Below, piece after piece: positions 61,220 through 64,000 of a stretch of 64,000 nt of DNA (its first letter is position 1; each line of letters starts with the position of its first letter). This DNA is from Melieria omissa (Eukaryota; Arthropoda; Insecta; Diptera; Ulidiidae). A model generated the notes under the pieces. It worked only from the letters and a program-made list of their open reading frames with translations. It was not told where the DNA came from and did not search any database. The DNA lies in assembly GCA_963971225.1 (NCBI GenBank), contig OZ020267.1, positions 110,192,163-110,256,162 on the forward strand, read 5' to 3'. Position numbers and translations under genes: made by a program.

Positions 61220-61314
61220 TTTCTTCTACTCTTCTATACTATTTTTTGTTTCAATTTTTTCTAAACAAATTTTCAAAACTAACATAAACTAAACAAATAT
61301 CCAGCAACACTCAC

Positions 61315-61501
61315 CAATATCGAAGCCTTGACTTGTCTGCACTTGCAGCACCACTGTGCACAGTAGAGCGATTAGCAGTAGTGTGTGATAGGAAAGGCAC
61401 TGTTGGGAGAACATTTTGCGAATGTGTGCTAGTTGTTGTTTTTGTTGTCTAATAGTCGTTGCTGTGGTTGTAGTTTTAGTGCAATGCGAAGAGTTAAACA
61501 T
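61315..61501 (-). CDS. Ddr: Ddr coding exon 1: signal peptide
   Basis: This exon encodes residues 1-62 plus one base and ends at a perfect donor (ATTG then GTGAGT). Two in-frame starts are possible. Met1 (codon 61499-61501, context CAACATG) gives a Thr/Gln-rich 29-residue extension. Met30 (codon 61412-61414, context CAAAATG) is followed directly by a typical signal peptide: short polar start, hydrophobic core LLLIALLCTVVL, then a small/polar VQTSQG cleavage zone. Both contexts resemble the fly Kozak consensus. Met30 gives the more normal secretory protein and may be the real start. The longer reading is annotated only because it is open. After splicing the frame continues as DIATCNM into the discoidin domain. 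The splice site and signal peptide are seen in the sequence. Which Met is used is inference. Confidence 0.85.
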
Positions 61502-61798
61502 GTTGTTGGGGATTTTATATATTTTATTACAGTTATTTTTTTTATATTTTTATTTGCAGTGTAAAGTGTGCTTTTAGGCGTTTAAGTGGCGTTTAGAAAT
61601 AAAATTCGTTCGTTTGTGTTTGTGGAAACAGGTTTTTTAAGGGTTTTATTGTGGGTTATTCGTTTGTTGGGCTGTTTTTTAGTCAGATTTTTATTTGTTT
61701 TCTGTTTATAAATGTTTTTATTGTTATTGTTTATTTTTTTTAATTTAATTGGTTTTAGTTTTTGCTTGCAAAATCAGAGGCAGTGTTGATTGTGCGAT
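61502..61798 (-). other. Ddr: Ddr 5' UTR segment in the first coding exon
   Basis: Upstream of Met1 the minus strand runs 297 nt to a strong acceptor: a long pyrimidine tract (TTTTTCTTTCTCTTCTTACAG) ending in AG at 61799-61800. This implies a spliced leader exon further upstream. The leader is AT-rich and has no obvious coding continuation. The position of the acceptor is seen; its use is inferred from the quality of the site and from the lack of an in-frame extension. Confidence 0.65.
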
Positions 61799-64000
61799 CT
61801 GTAAGAAGAGAAAGAAAAATTGTTAATAATTTTATTTATTTTTATTTGATGTTAATTATTTTATTTTCAACTGTTTATTGTTTATTTAAGTGAAAATTGA
61901 CTAAAAAATAAATGAAAAATTAATTAAACTCAAGAAAATATTGTCACAAGTATTTAAAAATAATATTATACACAACTCATTCTCTCCTACAAATCCTTCT
62001 TATGCCACACACCATTATTCCCTATGCTTTTGCTTGCTTGCATTCTGCTTGGACCACAGCAAATTAGTCTAATTTTGACTCCTCTGTGACAGTCACATTG
62101 AGTGAACGATGCATATTGAAGTAATGGCGCGGAAAAATGGACAACGACAACGATAGCCGAGCAGTAAAGGCGCATCGTTAAAACTCATTAAAATTAAAAC
62201 ACATCAAAAGATTTTAATCTAGCAAATGCTGCTTACTCACACACACACACACACACACAAACATGGCCACTCCAACGTTGGCTCCCTGAGCAGTGGGCAA
62301 TTTTTTGTCGCTTGCCCAACACTCCACTTTTATGCGCATATATACATACATATGTACATACCGACATACTATGTACACACCTGCATGTATGTACATATAT
62401 ATGTAATGTGTGTTTGTGTGTTTGTAGATCTTTATTTAAGGTTTGTCTACCTTGTTGCCTGTCGTCATTTGCGCGTCCCACTTGGCTGCGGACGGCGCAA
62501 CAATTTCTCATCTTCATCAGCAGCTCAAAAATTCTCATTCCCTGAGCTTTGGCCACTTTTTCTTGCTCCGCTCCTTTTTCTATTCTTTTGCTGTTTTTTT
62601 TTGTGTGTTTTTTTGTCTTGTTTTGCTCCTGCTGGCAACAATCTAAAGCGACATCTAGCCAGCAAAAAAAATGAAGGAAATTAGAAAAGGTAGAACGAGT
62701 GGGGGTGGTGACATGGGGAGCGAGAAAAGATGGCGTGCAGCATACAGTGGCAACAACGTTGCTGCTTTTCATCTTGTTGCTGTTGTTGTTGTTGTTGTTT
62801 TTCTACTGCCTTTAGAAATTCAACGCTGCCATTTCTTTACTTTTGCCATATTTTATTTTCTGCCATTCATTTTTTGCGCTCTGTTGTTGTAGTTAATTTT
62901 CTTGTTGTTGTTGGCACTTTTTGTTGCTGTTGTCATTCTTGTTTTTTTTGTGTTAGCCTACTTTTGCTGCTACTTTGTTGCGCCAACATTTTATTACTTA
63001 CCACGGCCGTTGGTTGGTTGGTTGGTTGGTGCTGTCGGGCACTTGTGCCAGCGAAATTAAAGCAGGAGCTGCTCACCTGCAGCACTGATGGACTTTTGTG
63101 GCACAAACAACAACAACAGTAACAACAGCAACAATCAACAAGAACAACAACAACAGCCGCCACAGCAGCAGCAAATGTTATGAAGAAAATGTTTAGCAAA
63201 AAAAAGTCGGGCAGCACAAAATGGCCGTGTTTGCATTGCTTTGGTATTTATTAAAATGCAACAACAACAACAAGAACAACAACAACCATAATAACTGCGC
63301 CAACACCAATGCGAGCAAAATAATAAAAAGTAACCGGCCGCATATGAGAGTCGAGCGTGGAGCATGAAGTAAAAGTTGCCTAAGCGGAAATTGTAGCAAG
63401 AATGAAAATGAAGTAAAATGAAATGAAATGAATGAAAAGCGCAACGTCAGCATGAATGAAAATTGCATGAAATTTGCCCACACACATATTCAGGCAAACA
63501 CATACGAGTCCATGCATACATACATACATAGATAGCCAGGCATAGATGCATAGAGGGTTGTCCGTCTGTTCGTCTGTAGTCAATAGCGAGCTGGCAGCGC
63601 AATGTGAACTCTTCACTGGCCAACGAGCAAAGATTTAATTGAACATTTTAGCCACTAAGCTTTGGTTGGCGCACAATTTCTAATTCTAATTATACTGTGT
63701 AACAGTGCAAATGTGCCAAGTGTGTGCTACGCTCGTTGAACACATTGAGGACATAACGATTGAAGCGGTTTGCTGGGTTTTATGACAAATGAGTTGAACG
63801 AAATTAGTGACTTGAAATTATTTGATAGGTGAAGTAAGAAAAATGTTAGGTTAAGTTACTTAAAATAAAGAACAAAAAGATAGAAGGATAGAAGTGATTT
63901 TAATGCTTTTCGTTTTTGCCACTGTTAACCCATCTTTCCTCGCCAGGTGTCATTTAGCTATTCGCCTTTGCGCGCCACTTAGCGCAGCGCCTTATTTCCT
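61799..64000 (-). other. 5' UTR intron (partial); contents
   Basis: From the acceptor at 61799-61800 to the window end no further exon could be placed. The stretch has a (CA) run (62238-62259), TAYATA-rich DNA (62339-62405), GTT/CAA runs on alternating strands (62780-63320), a (GGTT) run (63008-63029) and CATA repeats (63514-63530). No TATA or initiator element could be identified with any confidence, so the promoter is probably further upstream. Confidence 0.5.
62238..62259. repeat. (CA)11 microsatellite
   Basis: Uninterrupted CA dinucleotides in the 5' UTR intron. Confidence 0.9.

Larger units (their letters stand above)
55539..61314 (-). other. Ddr intron 1 (5.8 kb)
   Basis: The intron between the signal-peptide exon and the first discoidin exon. 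It includes GC-richer single-copy sequence at 55950-56230, a (GTT) run at 56581-56622, AT-rich repeats at 60811-61219 and otherwise sequence with no visible gene. Long open frames here (for example 55956-56684 on the minus strand) come from CAA runs and GC-rich sequence and have no recognisable domain. Confidence 0.75.
1..61798 (-). other. Ddr: Discoidin domain receptor gene (partial; 11 coding exons plus part of the 5' UTR)
   Basis: The gene model was assembled from eleven exons on the minus strand, each bounded by GT donors and AG acceptors with phase kept across all joins; 2030 coding nucleotides give 676 codons plus two bases. The protein order (signal peptide, DS domain C65-C221, DS-like domain about 225-400, juxtamembrane 401-472, helix 473-495, Tyr/Pro-rich cytosolic segment) is that of DDR collagen receptors, plasma-membrane receptor tyrosine kinases that signal on binding collagen. 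Colinear matches to remembered vertebrate DDR2 include GAWCP, TQGR, the VGC end of the DS domain, GLGQLVDG, the WRN motif and LHHR. The kinase domain would lie past position 1 and is not visible. Flies have two paralogues (Ddr and smal/CG34380), and I cannot tell from sequence alone which one this is, so the symbol is provisional. Introns total roughly 59 kb. Confidence 0.85.

Noticed and set aside
60601..61287. 228-codon open frame on the plus strand
   Set aside because: Most of it is the TTTATTTTA and TTTTA arrays read as Leu-Phe-Tyr and Phe-Ile-Leu repeats; the first 60 codons show no known domain and run antisense to the intron.
62233..62772. Overlapping open frames of 179 (minus) and 152 (plus) codons
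   Set aside because: Low-complexity content seeded by CA/TG and TACATA repeats; no domain and no conserved codon pattern.

Overview
The window reads as nuclear DNA of a brachyceran fly. It is AT-rich, carries many CAA/GTT triplet runs, has one gene with very long introns, and contains a tRNA-derived SINE whose body (CTGCCGTTCGGA.., ACTGTAGGTCCCT..) resembles, from memory, a repeat common in tephritid fruit flies. Tephritidae is therefore my best guess. It is an inference, not a database result.

One protein-coding gene is supported. It lies on the minus strand and fills almost the whole window: a discoidin domain receptor (DDR-family collagen-receptor tyrosine kinase). Eleven coding exons can be joined with consensus GT..AG sites and continuous reading phase: 61315-61501, 55433-55538, 37959-38190, 37702-37849, 23628-23807, 18753-18892, 16980-17187, 3696-3863, 3232-3464, 800-938 and 1-289 (partial). 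Together they give 676 codons: signal peptide, discoidin (DS) domain, DS-like domain, Asn/Gly-rich extracellular juxtamembrane segment, one transmembrane helix, and a Tyr- and Pro-rich cytosolic juxtamembrane segment. The kinase domain is not seen and should lie beyond position 1. A strong acceptor at 61799-61800 shows that at least one non-coding 5' exon lies further upstream (higher coordinates). The first exon and promoter were not located.

Everything else is intron. The largest introns are 38191-55432 (17.2 kb), 23808-37701 (13.9 kb) and 3864-16979 (13.1 kb). They hold a patchwork of mutually unrelated degenerate tandem arrays (units about 37-260 bp), a perfect heptanucleotide array (TATAAAA, roughly 125 copies at 15420-16292), and an AT-rich tract full of TAAT motifs (25100-27000) with a 64-bp-arm palindrome inside it.

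Transposon remains are a SINE with a 12-bp target-site duplication (9452-9805), a piggyBac-like MITE at a TTAA site (43430-43947), a small hAT-like MITE family (1370, 12858, 17651, plus a related internal piece at 47110), a long-inverted-repeat element (17785-18360) and a decayed LINE 3' end (41410-41795). No second gene, tRNA gene, rRNA gene or CRISPR array could be supported. The most unusual gene-level feature is a 257-bp tandem duplication that copies the exon 3 splice acceptor into the preceding intron (38177-38433 and 38434-38730).
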